Assembly (NCBI GenBank): GCA_002172915.1
Contig: NHBW01000005.1
Coordinates: 362,197 to 400,300, forward strand
Source: Hyphomonas sp. TMED17
GTDB lineage: Bacteria; Pseudomonadota; Alphaproteobacteria; Caulobacterales; Hyphomonadaceae
Direction of reading: 5' to 3'
DNA: 38,104 bases
Below the pieces are notes generated by a model that had not been told where the DNA came from, searched no databases, and saw only the letters and a list, made by a program, of their open reading frames with translations. Each line of letters starts with the position of its first letter. Positions within the stretch are counted from its first letter, which is position 1. Made by a program: the position numbers and the translations under genes. Positions 11,901-20,308 of this stretch are shown in pieces.

Positions 11901-13065
11901 CCGCCTCCTGGGTCGGCGGTTCGCCGGGTCTCATCACACGATAGATATCAGATAGCGCCTCAAACCGCGTATCATTCTTGTCCGCCTTCAACGTATTGCG
12001 CAGCCATGGACCGCGCCCGCCATTATCAACATCAAGAATTTCGAAAGATTTGACTTTCTGCTCGCGCAGTTCCGCCAGCAATTCATCGGTAATCAGATCA
12101 CCAGACTCGCCGTAGATTTCGCCAGTATCGTAATTAACAATATCACGCGCCAGAAACTTGTTTTCCAGAGCCTGCGATGGCAGCAATAATTCCGTTGTCC
12201 CGTCAGCGGCGATCCGCTTGACTGCCAGGGCGGTAATTTTCCGACCGGCCGGGGCAACAACTTTACCAGTATTGGCGTCGACCAGATCGAAGTCGATCTT
12301 CTGGCCACGCCATACATCTGGGTTGAAGCCACACAGCCACCCCTTTTTGTCGAGGCGGTAAATAGTTTTGTCATAGAATGTATCGAGGATCTCGTCGGTG
12401 TCATGACCAAGTGCCATCAAAAAGGTTGTCGCTGGCAGCTTGCGCTTCCGGTCAATACGAACATTCAAAATGTCCTTCGCGTCGAACTCAAAATCGAGCC
12501 AGGAGCCGCGATAAGGAATAATGCGCGCGGCGAATAATAATTTGCCAGATGAATGGGTCTTACCGCGATCATGATCAAAGAAGACGCCCGGCGAACGGTG
12601 CATCTGGGATACGATAACACGCTCGGTCCCGTTGACGATGAAAGTCCCCTTGTCTGTCATCAACGGGATATCCCCGAGATAGACTTCCTGTTCTTTCACT
12701 TCCTTGACCGATTTTGTACCCGTGTCTTCGTCAATATCAAAAACCACGAGTTGCAGACGGACTTTGAGAGGCGCTGCGTAAGTCAGGTCGCGCTGCATAC
12801 ACTCATCAGTGTCAAACTTCGGGGGCTCGAATTCATACGAGACATATTCGAGCGACGCCCGCTCGTTAAAATCGACGATCGGGAACACGCTTTTGAAAAC
12901 GCCCCCCAAGCCGTCGTTGGTTCTTTTCGCCTGTGGCGTATGCATTTGAAGAAAGTGCTCATACGAAGAGCGCTGGACTTCAATGAGGTTTGGCATATTA
13001 ATGGCTTCGGGTATGGTCCCGAAGGATTTACGGATGCGTTTCTTTTCAGTGAAAGATAGTGCCAT
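8944..13065 (-). CDS. rpoB: DNA-directed RNA polymerase subunit beta
   Basis: Beta forms, with beta', the catalytic cleft of RNA polymerase. At 1373 residues it is complete. The rifampicin pocket runs from about residue 524 ([20 protein letters not shown]) and has wild-type D530, H540 and S545, equivalent to E. coli D516, H526 and S531, so no resistance change is visible. Later conserved blocks include [16 protein letters not shown] and [15 protein letters not shown]. The start is [16 protein letters not shown] with a weak site (ATGGGAT) and follows a hairpin-rich 159-bp spacer after rplL. Part of rplJ-rplL-rpoB-rpoC. Confidence 0.98.
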   Translation of the reverse strand: MALSFTEKKRIRKSFGTIPEAINMPNLIEVQRSSYEHFLQMHTPQAKRTNDGLGGVFKSVFPIVDFNERASLEYVSYEFEPPKFDTDECMQRDLTYAAPLKVRLQLVVFDIDEDTGTKSVKEVKEQEVYLGDIPLMTDKGTFIVNGTERVIVSQMHRSPGVFFDHDRGKTHSSGKLLFAARIIPYRGSWLDFEFDAKDILNVRIDRKRKLPATTFLMALGHDTDEILDTFYDKTIYRLDKKGWLCGFNPDVWRGQKIDFDLVDANTGKVVAPAGRKITALAVKRIAADGTTELLLPSQALENKFLARDIVNYDTGEIYGESGDLITDELLAELREQKVKSFEILDVDNGGRGPWLRNTLKADKNDTRFEALSDIYRVMRPGEPPTQEAADALFNQMFFDSERYDLSAVGRVKMNTRLKVALEGYEEAEDTIRTLRNDDIVGVMRVILDLKDGVGEVDDIDNLGNSRVRSVGELMENNYRIGLVRMERAIKERMSSVDIDTVMPNDLINAKPVVASVREFFGSSQLSQFMDQTNPLSEITHKRRLSALGPGGLTRERAGFEVRDVHPTHYGRICPIETPEGPNIGLINSLATHARINKYGFIESPYRKVEGGKLTDEVVYLSAMEEQLYKIAQANAAVNENGELVNEFSNARVNGETQLVLKEDVQFMDVSPKQVVSVAAALIPFLENDDANRALMGSNMQRQAVPLVQTDAPLVGTGMESVVARDSRAAIVARRAGVVEQVDGLRIVVRATEELEDFASGVDIYRLSKFKRSNQNSCINQRPIAKVGDVVAKGDIIADGPSTDLGELALGRNVLVAFMPWNGYNFEDSILISERIVRDDVYTSIHLEEFDIAARDTKLGPEEISRDIPNVGEEALRNLDEAGIVAVGAEVNAGDILVGKVTPKGESPMTPEEKLLRAIFGEKASDVRDTSLRVPPGDAGTVVEVRVFNRHGIDKDQRALQIEREQIEQLQEDKEDEQSILERDTYSRLNTLLLGKEAAAGPEGFPLGKITEEAIGSVGRSELWDVVLKSEKAQSELERLQNQFNESLQDLEARFNDKVDKVQQGDDLPPGVMKVVKVFLAVKRKLQPGDKMAGRHGNKGVISKINPIEDMPFLEDGTPVDIVLNPLGVPSRMNVGQILETHLGWAASGLGRMVDESLEEWRENNDIDQLRSTLKTVYGEDGELPEGEDDLVELAGNLNKGVPMATPVFDGAREADIVKMLELAGLDPSGQSKVYDGRTGEMFRRPVTVGYKYLLKLHHLVDEKIHARSTGPYSLVTQQPLGGKAQFGGQRFGEMEVWALEAYGAAYTLQEMLTVKSDDTAGRAKVYEAIVRGDDTFEAGIPESFNVLIKEMRSLGLNVELIGDDDETPQVAAE

Positions 13066-13129
13066 CTTTTATCCCATTCTATGCCGATTGCTTCCGCAGT
13101 GTCGGCGTGACTTTTTACAACACGATGAA

Positions 13130-13218
13130 GCGGCGACACCGCAAGGTGCCGCCGCGCCTTAATTTACACCACAGGGGTCGCGCAGATCCTGTGCTGGGTC
13201 TTGACCCCCGAAGGGGCC
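13130..13218 (-). promoter_or_regulatory. rplL-rpoB spacer hairpins (candidate attenuator/processing region)
   Basis: In transcript order: a GGCCCC-UUCG-GGGGUC hairpin (13203-13218) right after the rplL stop, CACAGG/CCTGTG (13170-13193), and an 11-bp hairpin GCGGCGGCACC-UUGC-GGUGUCGCCGC (13130-13155). None has a T run. In E. coli this spacer holds a partial attenuator and an RNase III site that lower rpoBC relative to rplJL; a similar role here is inference. Confidence 0.6.
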
Positions 13219-13224
13219 ATCATT

Positions 13225-13608
13225 CTATTTTAGCTCAACAGAGGCACCGGCCTCTTCGAACTTCTTCTTAAGCTCTTCGGCTTCTTCTTTAGAGACGCCT
13301 TCTTTAACAGCTTTTGGCGCCGCTTCGACGAGCTCTTTAGCTTCTTTCAGACCGAGGCCTGAAACAACTTCGCGGACAACTTTAATCACGTTGATTTTCT
13401 TGTCGCCGGGGCTGGTCAGAATGACGTCGAACTCGCTTTTCTCTTCAGCTGCCGCGCCGCCAGCGTCACCACCACCAGCTACTGCCGCAACAGCGACTGG
13501 TGCAGCAGCAGAAACGCCCCACTTTTCTTCCAGCATTGTTGCAAGTTCGGCCGCCTCAAGAACGGTCAGCGCCGAAAGATCTTCGATAATTTGCTCTAAT
13601 TTAGACAT
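13225..13608 (-). CDS. rplL: 50S ribosomal protein L7/L12
   Basis: L7/L12 forms the ribosomal stalk that recruits translational GTPases. The 127-residue protein shows the N-terminal dimerisation region, an Ala/Gly-rich hinge at about residues 34-55 and the conserved C-terminal domain ([20 protein letters not shown] through [14 protein letters not shown]). The length is slightly above the usual 120-125 because of the hinge. It lies 52 bp after rplJ and before the structured rpoB spacer. Expression would be coupled to L10 through the shared leader, as in other bacteria. Confidence 0.98.
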   Translation of the reverse strand: MSKLEQIIEDLSALTVLEAAELATMLEEKWGVSAAAPVAVAAVAGGGDAGGAAAEEKSEFDVILTSPGDKKINVIKVVREVVSGLGLKEAKELVEAAPKAVKEGVSKEEAEELKKKFEEAGASVELK

Positions 13609-13660
13609 TTTATTTCCTTAGGGATGAGATTGAAGTCTGTTGGGTTGGGAAAATGACCGA

Positions 13661-14176
13661 CTAAGCGGCGTCTTTGCTGCTGTATGCAGAGATAACGCGA
13701 GCCAACTGTGACGCTGGCGCTTGAACGACGCCTGCGACTTTGGTTGCCGGAGCCTGGAGCACGCCAAGGATCTTGCCTCGCAGTTGATCCAAGGATGGCA
13801 GCTTGGCGAGCGCATCGACAGCCTTATCATCAAGAACCTTATCGCCCATGACACCACCAATAATGACGAGCTTGTCGTTTTCTTTGGCGAAATCAGAAGC
13901 ACCTTTTGCAGCCGCCACCGGATCAGGGGAATAGGCGATTACGGTCTGATCAACGAACATGTTCGCTGCATCATCCCCACCTTTTCCGCCCAAGGCGATT
14001 TTTGCAAGACGGTTCTTAATCACTTTTGCCGACGCACCCTGCTCTCGCAGCATGCTTCGGAACTGGGTCATTTCCGCAACGCTTAGACCGGCATAACGCG
14101 CCACGACGACGCTACCCGACTCCTCAAAAATGCCACCAAGCACTTTTAACGATTCGGCTTTTCCAGCTTTATCCAT
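13661..14176 (-). CDS. rplJ: 50S ribosomal protein L10
   Basis: L10 anchors the L7/L12 dimers to 23S rRNA. The 171-residue protein has the conserved SVVVARYAGLSVAEMTQFR block at about residues 21-39, followed by KVIKNRLAKIAL, and a C-terminal helix for L7/L12 binding ending in YSSKDAA. The ATG is preceded by AAGGAG at 6-7 nt. A leader of about 250 nt with hairpins lies upstream, matching the known arrangement in which L10 or the L10-L12 complex represses its own mRNA. First gene of rplJ-rplL-rpoB-rpoC. Confidence 0.97.
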   Translation of the reverse strand: MDKAGKAESLKVLGGIFEESGSVVVARYAGLSVAEMTQFRSMLREQGASAKVIKNRLAKIALGGKGGDDAANMFVDQTVIAYSPDPVAAAKGASDFAKENDKLVIIGGVMGDKVLDDKAVDALAKLPSLDQLRGKILGVLQAPATKVAGVVQAPASQLARVISAYSSKDAA

Positions 14177-14425
14177 TGCGGATCTCCTTCAATAGGCGTT
14201 CGGACCATCCGAGCGCCCGGGTCTTACCCTCAAACGCCTCGCGGCGGTTCAGGGCACCTGCCCAGGGCTGACAATCCAACAGGCGCGAACCGGCGCATGC
14301 CTTGCCTCACCCCGTCTATCATAGGATTTACACGTAAAGGTACGGCACCCATGGTCTTGGACAGGAAACGGGAGGACGACTTTGCCGACCTCCCGCAAGC
14401 GGTGGGTATTAGCGCCTCGGATCAC
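14177..14425 (-). promoter_or_regulatory. L10 leader (autoregulatory rplJ 5' UTR)
   Basis: The stretch has no gene but clear structure on the minus strand: CGGGAGG/CCTCCCG (plus 14369-14395) and, just before the ribosome binding site, GGCG-CGGA-loop-TCCG-CGCC (14195-14217) with a two-base internal loop. Position and layout match the L10 leader known from other bacteria. The L10-binding kink-turn itself was not assigned. Confidence 0.6.
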
Positions 14426-14455
14426 TCTATGCAACCCCTATTTTTTTGCCGTCAA
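14426..14455 (-). promoter_or_regulatory. candidate promoter of rplJ-rplL-rpoB-rpoC
   Basis: Minus strand: TTGACG (14450-14455), an 18-nt spacer containing an A run, and CATAGA (14426-14431). It lies between the rplA terminator and the L10 leader, exactly where a promoter is needed. The -10 is weak. Confidence 0.5.
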
Positions 14456-14509
14456 CCCGTAATTTTATAAATACCTAACAATCCCGACACAGCCTCGGAA
14501 CCGAACCAT

Positions 14510-14541
14510 AAAAAAAGCTCCGACCGTTCCGTCGGAGCTTT
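14510..14541 (-). terminator. Rho-independent terminator after rplA
   Basis: Perfect 11-bp stem AAAGCTCCGAC/GTCGGAGCTTT with a 6-nt loop, followed by a T run on the minus strand, 27 bp past the rplA stop. It separates rplK-rplA from rplJ onward. Confidence 0.93.
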
Positions 14542-14567
14542 CTATTTTCTTACGATCAACCCCGCAA

Positions 14568-15260
14568 TCAAGCGGCAATAACGTCCGCCAGATCTAGCTC
14601 GACGCCCGGACCCATTGTCGAAGACAAGGTGACCTTACGAACATAGGCTCCTTTTGCCCCCGAAGGCCGCGCTTTCATGATCGCGGCAGCAAATGCACGA
14701 ACATTTGCGAGAACCGCGTCCTCGCTAAAGGATGCCTTACCGATGCCAGCATGGACGATTCCGAGCTTCTCAACCCGAAACTCGACCGCCCCGCCTTTAA
14801 CGTCTTTAACGGCATCGCCAACATTTGGCGTGACCGTTCCGACTTTAGGGTTGGGCATCAGGCCACGTGGCCCAAGAATCTTACCAAGGCGACCAACAAC
14901 GGACATCATGTCCGGCGAGGCGATCACACGATCAAAATCGCTTTTGCCGTTCTGAATTTCTTCCATCAGGTCCTCGGCACCGACAAAGTCAGCACCCGCA
15001 GCTTTTGCTTCTTCCGCTTTGGCGTCACGGGCAAATACTGCGACACGAACATCTTTACCAGTTCCCGACGGGAGCGACACAACACCACGAACCATTTGGT
15101 CAGCGTATTTTGGATCCACACCGAGCTGGAACGCAATTTCGACGGTTTCATCAAATTTGGCCGTTGCATTCGATTTGACCAGCTTGACCGCTTCAGCCAC
15201 GGGATAAGCCTTGTCGAGTTCGACCGTTGCAGCTGCAGCGCGATAACGTTTTCCAGCCAT
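14568..15260 (-). CDS. rplA: 50S ribosomal protein L1
   Basis: L1 forms the mobile stalk at the ribosomal E site and in other bacteria represses its own operon by binding the rplK leader. The 230-residue protein is complete, with the signature [20 protein letters not shown] near residues 127-146 and a normal C-terminus. Its ATG lies 4 bp after the rplK stop and its GGAG site overlaps that stop, indicating translational coupling. A strong terminator follows. Confidence 0.98.
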   Translation of the reverse strand: MAGKRYRAAAATVELDKAYPVAEAVKLVKSNATAKFDETVEIAFQLGVDPKYADQMVRGVVSLPSGTGKDVRVAVFARDAKAEEAKAAGADFVGAEDLMEEIQNGKSDFDRVIASPDMMSVVGRLGKILGPRGLMPNPKVGTVTPNVGDAVKDVKGGAVEFRVEKLGIVHAGIGKASFSEDAVLANVRAFAAAIMKARPSGAKGAYVRKVTLSSTMGPGVELDLADVIAA

Positions 15261-15264
15261 GCTA

Positions 15265-15693
15265 CTACTCCGTCACGTCCAGACCGATCGAGCGGGCAGA
15301 GCCCTCGATGATCTTTGTTGCCTGATCGAGATCGTTCGCGTTCAGATCTACCATTTTCGTCTCAGCGATTTCGCGGCACTGTGCACGTGTCACGGTGCCG
15401 GCAGTTGTACGGCCGGGTTCTGTCGAACCGGACTTCAAGCCTGCGGCGCGCTTCAGAAGAATCGACGCAGGTGGCGTTTTGACGATGAAGGAAAAAGACT
15501 TGTCCTGATAATAATCAATCACCACCGGAAGTGGCAGGCCTTTTTCTACTTTTTCTGTTTTAGCATTAAACGCCTTACAGAATTCCATAATATTAATACC
15601 GCGCTGACCGAGCGCCGGGCCAACTGGTGGCGACGGATTCGCAGATCCCGCAGGTATTTGGAGCTTAATCTGCCCCAACAGTTTCTTAGCCAT
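15265..15693 (-). CDS. rplK: 50S ribosomal protein L11
   Basis: L11 binds the GTPase-associated centre of 23S rRNA and is needed for stringent-response signalling by RelA-type enzymes. The 142-residue protein has the proline-rich N-terminal domain ([20 protein letters not shown]) and the C-terminal RNA-binding domain with [19 protein letters not shown]. The ATG is preceded by AGAGAGGA. It is the first gene of a two-gene unit with rplA. The usual upstream neighbours nusG and secE are absent; a 640-bp noncoding stretch and divergent pntAA occupy that place. Confidence 0.98.
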   Translation of the reverse strand: MAKKLLGQIKLQIPAGSANPSPPVGPALGQRGINIMEFCKAFNAKTEKVEKGLPLPVVIDYYQDKSFSFIVKTPPASILLKRAAGLKSGSTEPGRTTAGTVTRAQCREIAETKMVDLNANDLDQATKIIEGSARSIGLDVTE

Positions 15694-15819
15694 ATTGTCC
15701 TCTCTGGCTGCTTAATGGCCGGGAATCTTTCGATCCGACCGCCTAATTTTAGAGGGCCAGTGGTCACGGTCTTGGCAAACCTCCCACCGACACTTTGGTA
15801 TGTCTTCCGACACCGGCGG

Positions 15820-15848
15820 CTTACAGCCGATAATTCATGGCGCGTCAA
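15820..15848 (-). promoter_or_regulatory. candidate promoter of rplK-rplA
   Basis: Minus strand: TTGACG (15843-15848), a 17-nt spacer and TGTAAG (15820-15825, four of six consensus bases). A GCCTGA-TTTG-TCAGGC palindrome (15849-15864) abuts the -35 and could be an operator or chance. The leader to rplK would be about 120 nt. Confidence 0.5.
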
Positions 15849-16333
15849 GCCTGACAAATCAGGCCTCACCTCACCTTACATTATCGGTACCCAGCGGCTT
15901 GTCTCGACCCGCTATCGCCGTCCCGGCAAAACATTCTGACAACAGCTTATAATAGCACTACGCACTGCCATGATCATATTTTAACCCGATGACCAACACA
16001 GAAAGCCAAAGCCGGTCAGTGCCTTCTTTTGCGAAAATTACCCGTGCTTTTAACAATCAGACCGTCGGCACTAAACCCGCCAAACTTAGCCGTTAAACCC
16101 GCCAGTGACGCCCCTCACAGATGCGTACAAAACGCAATAATTCTCCCTTTTTCAGCAGAAATTGGAATTTTTATACAGATTATATATCATAAATCGTATA
16201 TTTTTAGAATAATATTTCTGCCTTAATGCTTATTTTCCGCGGCTTGTTCTAGCTGCACGAATATTTTGGCAAAATAAATCTTCTCACAATATTTCTACTT
16301 GCAGGGTTCAAATTTATTGCCGAAAAAGGCGCC
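15849..16333. other. noncoding region between rplK and pntAA
   Basis: No gene, tRNA or start with a convincing ribosome binding site was found on either strand. It holds an 11-bp direct repeat TAAACCCGCCA (16072-16082 and 16094-16104, 22 bp apart), a strongly A+T-rich stretch at about 16140-16220, and a weak plus-strand promoter candidate for pntAA, TTGGCA (16266-16271) with TATTTC (16290-16295). Confidence 0.5.
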
Positions 16334-17455
16334 ATGAAAATCGCAATTTTAAAAGAAATGATCTCTGGCGAAGTACGCGTGGCGGCAACCCCCGAGACAA
16401 TCAAGAAGAGTGTCGCACTCGGACACTCGGTCGTGGTCGAGAAGTCAGCAGGCCTCGCGGCGGGATATATAGATGCGGACTATGAGGCAGCCGGAGCCAG
16501 CATTGCCACGACCGCTAAGAAAACGGTTGCGGGCGCAGATGTTCTGCTCAAAGTGCGCGGCCCCTCGGATAAAGAGACCGCAGCGCTGCCCGAAGGGCTC
16601 ACAATTATCGCGCTTATGGACCCATTCGCGCTTGACCCGGCCGCATTAAACAGCCGGAAAATCAATGCGCTTTCGATGGAATTCACTCCTCGTATTACGC
16701 GGGCGCAATCGATGGATGCATTATCATCTCAATCAAATCTTGCCGGTTACCGGGCCGTCATTGAAGGCGCGACCCTTTACGGTCGGGCGCTCCCAATGAT
16801 GATGACAGCCGCCGGCACAGTGGCGCCCGCTAAAGTCTTTGTCATGGGCGCTGGCGTCGCCGGATTGCAGGCCATTGCCACTGCCAGACGGCTCGGAGGC
16901 GTAGTCACGGCAACTGATGTCCGGCCCGCTGCAAAAGAGCAAGTGGCGTCTCTCGGGGCAAAATTCATCGCCGTCGAGGACGAGGAATTCAAGGCCGCCG
17001 AAACAGCTGGCGGCTATGCCAAGCAGATGTCGCCTGAATATCAGCAAAAACAAGCCGAACTGGTCGCAAATCATATTGCGAAGCAGGATATCGTTATCAC
17101 CACAGCCCTTATTCCGGGCCGCCCGGCTCCGGTTCTCGTAACCCCGGAAATGGTCGAGGCCATGCGAGTCGGCTCGGTAGTGGTCGATATGGCCGTTGCA
17201 CAAGGCGGAAACTGCCCATTATCCGAAGCCGATAAAACGGTTGAACATAATGGCGTGAAAGTCGTGGGCTTCACCAATTTGCCGGCACATCTGCCGGCAG
17301 ATGCCAGCGCGCTCTACGCCAAAAACCTACTGGCCTTCCTGCCACTGATTACATCCGAGGATGGTGGGCTGAACCTCGATACAGACGATGAAATCGTCGT
17401 TGCCATGACGCTGACACGCGATGGTAAAACCGTAAACGAAAGGCTGTCATCATGA
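16334..17455 (+). CDS. pntAA: NAD(P) transhydrogenase subunit alpha part 1
   Basis: This is the NAD(H)-binding domain I of proton-translocating transhydrogenase, which makes NADPH from NADH using the proton gradient. The 373-residue protein carries alanine-dehydrogenase-like N- and C-domains, the Rossmann motif GAGVAGLQA near residues 174-182 and the conserved RPAAKEQVASLGAKF region. It is a separate subunit, as in Rhodospirillum rubrum, whereas E. coli PntA fuses it to the membrane part. The site before the ATG (AAAAAGGCG) is modest. Its stop overlaps the pntAB start in ATGA, so the genes are coupled. Confidence 0.96.
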   Translation: MKIAILKEMISGEVRVAATPETIKKSVALGHSVVVEKSAGLAAGYIDADYEAAGASIATTAKKTVAGADVLLKVRGPSDKETAALPEGLTIIALMDPFALDPAALNSRKINALSMEFTPRITRAQSMDALSSQSNLAGYRAVIEGATLYGRALPMMMTAAGTVAPAKVFVMGAGVAGLQAIATARRLGGVVTATDVRPAAKEQVASLGAKFIAVEDEEFKAAETAGGYAKQMSPEYQQKQAELVANHIAKQDIVITTALIPGRPAPVLVTPEMVEAMRVGSVVVDMAVAQGGNCPLSEADKTVEHNGVKVVGFTNLPAHLPADASALYAKNLLAFLPLITSEDGGLNLDTDDEIVVAMTLTRDGKTVNERLSS

Positions 17456-17823
17456 ACAAGGCGACAATTCTCATCGGGCTATCGGGAGCCCTGGCCATGC
17501 CGGCCTTTGCCGCCGAAACGGCCGCAATTAGCCCGACCGTTTTTCTAACGGCAATCTTCGCGATGGCATGCTTTGTCGGCTATTATGTCGTCTGGAGCGT
17601 CACACCGGCGCTACATACACCGCTTATGGCGGTAACCAATGCAATCTCGTCAGTCATTATTGTCGGCGCAATCGTTGCAGCGGCCGCGTCGGGTAGCATT
17701 TCCGGCGGCTGGATTGCCAAAGGCCTTGGCGGGCTAGGCGTTGCGCTGGCCAGTGTAAACATTTTTGGCGGCTTCCTCGTCACCCAGCGCATGCTGGCTA
17801 TGTATAAAAAGAAAGGTGATTAG
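17452..17823 (+). CDS. pntAB: NAD(P) transhydrogenase subunit alpha part 2 (membrane)
   Basis: This small subunit supplies part of the proton channel (domain II). The 123 residues contain a hydrophobic N-terminal segment resembling a signal sequence (to about AFAAE at 20-25) and three further membrane spans: near 28-50, near 60-82 and the GLGGLGVALASVNIFGGF segment near 90-110. It ends in the charged tail MYKKKGD. The start overlaps the pntAA stop by four bases. The same split arrangement is common in alphaproteobacteria. Confidence 0.94.
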   Translation: MNKATILIGLSGALAMPAFAAETAAISPTVFLTAIFAMACFVGYYVVWSVTPALHTPLMAVTNAISSVIIVGAIVAAAASGSISGGWIAKGLGGLGVALASVNIFGGFLVTQRMLAMYKKKGD

Positions 17824-17827
17824 TCCG

Positions 17828-19243
17828 TTGGAACAATTCACATCAACATGGGCGCCACTGCTCTATCTGGTCGCCGGTATTCTTTTCATTCTTGCCCTCA
17901 GAGGACTTTCGAGTCCGTCCACCAGCCGCAAAGGCAACCGGAACGGCATGATCGGAATGACCATTGCGGTCGGTACAACTCTCGCGGTTCTCTGGGACCA
18001 GCTGGACTCTACGACTTGGGGAATTCTCGCGGCGGGAGTGCTCGTCGGCGGCGGTATTGGCGCTATTACAGCGCGGCGTATTCCGATGACCGACATGCCG
18101 CAACTGGTTGCCGCTTTCCACTCGCTAGTCGGGCTCGCCGCGGTGCTGGTCGCTGCCGCAGCACTCTATGCCCCAGACGGTTTTGGCATCGGAACGCCCG
18201 GTCAACTGGCCACCGCATCACTGATTGAGCTGTCAATCGGGTCTGCGATTGGCGCTCTGACTTTCACCGGTTCAATCATCGCGTTCGCAAAACTTAATGG
18301 CAATATGTCGGGCGCACCGATTATGTTACCAGCCCGGCATCTCCTGAACATATTAATCGGGGTTGCAGTTATTACACTGGTCGCGATCCTCGTTGCGAAC
18401 GGCGGCTCGGCAACTTGGGCGTTCTGGAGTTTGACGGTTCTGGCGCTCGTTCTTGGCATCACGCTGATCATACCGATTGGCGGCGCCGATATGCCGGTTG
18501 TGGTATCGATGTTGAATTCATACTCCGGCTGGGCCGCAGCAGCGCTCGGCTTCACACTCGGTAACTTCGCCCTGATCATCACCGGTGCACTTGTCGGCTC
18601 ATCCGGCGCCATTCTGTCCTACATTATGTGTAAAGGTATGAATCGAAGCTTCATTTCCGTAATCCTCGGCGGATTTGGCGGTGAAGATGCCGCTGCAGCA
18701 GGCGGCGGTCAGGAAGAACGTCCTTACAAGCGCGGCTCGGCCGAAGATGCAGCCTTCATTATGAAAAACGCATCCAAAGTTATTATTGTGCCAGGCTACG
18801 GAATGGCTGTCGCGCAAGCGCAGCATGCTCTCAAAGAGATGTGCGACAAACTCAAGGAAGAAGGCGTCGACGTCAAATATGCCATTCACCCGGTTGCCGG
18901 TCGTATGCCCGGTCACATGAATGTGCTGCTGGCCGAAGCGCAAGTGCCATATGATGAAGTCTTCGAACTCGAAGATATCAACTCCGATTTCCGCAATTCG
19001 GAAGTCGCCTTCGTAATCGGGGCGAATGATGTCACCAATCCGTCAGCGAAAACCGACACAGCCAGCCCGATTTACGGTATGCCTGTCCTCGACGTTGAAA
19101 ATGCCGGAACGGTTCTATTCATCAAACGCTCAATGGGGTCCGGCTATGCCGGGATCCAGAATGAATTATTCTTCCGAGACAATACAATGATGCTTCTGGC
19201 CGATGCCAAGAAGATGGTCGAAGACATTGTAAAATCTTTATAA
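17828..19243 (+). CDS. pntB: NAD(P) transhydrogenase subunit beta
   Basis: PntB provides the remaining membrane helices of domain II and the NADP(H)-binding domain III. I place the start at TTG 17828, because AGGTGAT (17814-17820), a near-perfect anti-SD match, lies 7 nt upstream and spans the end of pntAB. This gives 471 residues, close to the usual 460-475. An in-frame GTG at 17816 is the alternative. Many hydrophobic segments fill residues 1-280. Domain III has GYGMAVAQAQHAL, HPVAGRMPGHMNVLLAEA and IGANDVTNP, which bind NADP(H). A strong terminator follows. Confidence 0.95.
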   Translation: MEQFTSTWAPLLYLVAGILFILALRGLSSPSTSRKGNRNGMIGMTIAVGTTLAVLWDQLDSTTWGILAAGVLVGGGIGAITARRIPMTDMPQLVAAFHSLVGLAAVLVAAAALYAPDGFGIGTPGQLATASLIELSIGSAIGALTFTGSIIAFAKLNGNMSGAPIMLPARHLLNILIGVAVITLVAILVANGGSATWAFWSLTVLALVLGITLIIPIGGADMPVVVSMLNSYSGWAAAALGFTLGNFALIITGALVGSSGAILSYIMCKGMNRSFISVILGGFGGEDAAAAGGGQEERPYKRGSAEDAAFIMKNASKVIIVPGYGMAVAQAQHALKEMCDKLKEEGVDVKYAIHPVAGRMPGHMNVLLAEAQVPYDEVFELEDINSDFRNSEVAFVIGANDVTNPSAKTDTASPIYGMPVLDVENAGTVLFIKRSMGSGYAGIQNELFFRDNTMMLLADAKKMVEDIVKSL

Positions 19244-19262
19244 TTCAGAAGCGCTTAAAATG

Positions 19263-19293
19263 AAAAACCGGCGGACCAATCCGCCGGTTTTTT
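19263..19293 (+). terminator. Rho-independent terminator of the pnt operon
   Basis: An 11-bp stem AAACCGGCGGA/TCCGCCGGTTT with a CCAA loop, followed by TTT, 20 bp past the pntB stop. An A run precedes the stem, so it may also act for the converging M48 gene. Confidence 0.93.
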
Positions 19294-19342
19294 ATATCTG
19301 ATTTTGCGCTGCATCATGTCTTCTACGCTTATCGTTCAACGC

Positions 19343-20203
19343 CTAGATGAAGGCGTAGCCACGCGCATTGATATAATTGATCAGTTCCTGCCGGCGCCGG
19401 CCCGGGTCAGGATGGGTCGACAGAAATTCGGGCACGCGACGGCCACCGGATTTTTCCGCCATTAGCCCCCATAGTCTTGGTGACTGTCTGACATCATATC
19501 CAGCACGATGCATATAATCGACACCGAGGCGGTCTGCTTGTAATTCGTGCTGGCGGCTATACGGCAATAATACGCCAAACTGCAATGCTGCACCACCAAG
19601 CGCGGCAATTTCATTGCCATAACGCCGTCCGGTCTCGGACTGTGCGATGGCGATGGAGCCAGCGGCAAGGCCGACTTGCGAAGCAACCTGAAGGGAAAAC
19701 CGCTCGGCAGCGTGGCGCCCGGCGACATGTCCGATTTCATGCCCCAAGACCGACGATAACTGGTCATCATTCTCGGTCAGCTCCGTGATACCGCGATAGA
19801 CCCCGACCTTGTTGCCGGGCATCACGAATGCGTTCACATCATCAGTATCAAAAACCGCTACGTCCCAGTCCTGACCGGCGCGATTAGCACCAATGGCAAT
19901 CTTGTTCCAAACGCCGAGCACCCGACGCCGCAGCCGCTCATCCGAAACTTGCGGCGTCTGCTTCTTTAGGTCCGTCCAGGCTGACAAAGCCATTGTCGCG
20001 ATTTGATCATCACCAACGAGTAAAAACTGGTTCGCGCCTGTCTCCGGATTGGTCGTGCAGGCCGACATGATCGGTATCACCGTACCGCAGGCAAGACCTG
20101 TAATGAGACCCCGCCGGGACATTTTTATGGCGGGAGCATCTTTTAGCGCCGCACCATCAAACTCGATGCGTTCAGCTGTTTCAATCATTGTCTTATCTAA
20201 CAC
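19343..20203 (-). CDS. M48-family metalloprotease, predicted Tat-type lipoprotein
   Basis: A zinc endopeptidase of the M48 family, probably acting in the periplasm. The catalytic motif HEIGH gives H155, E156 and H159; the third zinc ligand is likely E220 in HELQAD. The N-terminus carries SRRGLITGLACG followed by a hydrophobic run and the lipobox MSAC with C49, so export as a lipoprotein, perhaps through Tat, is predicted. The start is GTG 20201-20203, chosen because AGGAG lies 5 nt upstream; this gives an unusually long n-region of about 27 residues. ATG at 20122 would remove it but has no good ribosome site. LoiP/YcaL-like or BepA-like quality control is possible; the substrate is unknown. 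Confidence 0.88.
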   Translation of the reverse strand: MLDKTMIETAERIEFDGAALKDAPAIKMSRRGLITGLACGTVIPIMSACTTNPETGANQFLLVGDDQIATMALSAWTDLKKQTPQVSDERLRRRVLGVWNKIAIGANRAGQDWDVAVFDTDDVNAFVMPGNKVGVYRGITELTENDDQLSSVLGHEIGHVAGRHAAERFSLQVASQVGLAAGSIAIAQSETGRRYGNEIAALGGAALQFGVLLPYSRQHELQADRLGVDYMHRAGYDVRQSPRLWGLMAEKSGGRRVPEFLSTHPDPGRRRQELINYINARGYAFI

Positions 20204-20308
20204 GTATGCTCCTTTTCTACTTATTCGCCATACTGACTAACAAATACAAATTTACCCGTTCGCCAAGTCGTACGGGTCGGATTATGAACCAGAGCTGAAA
20301 TCGTCAGC

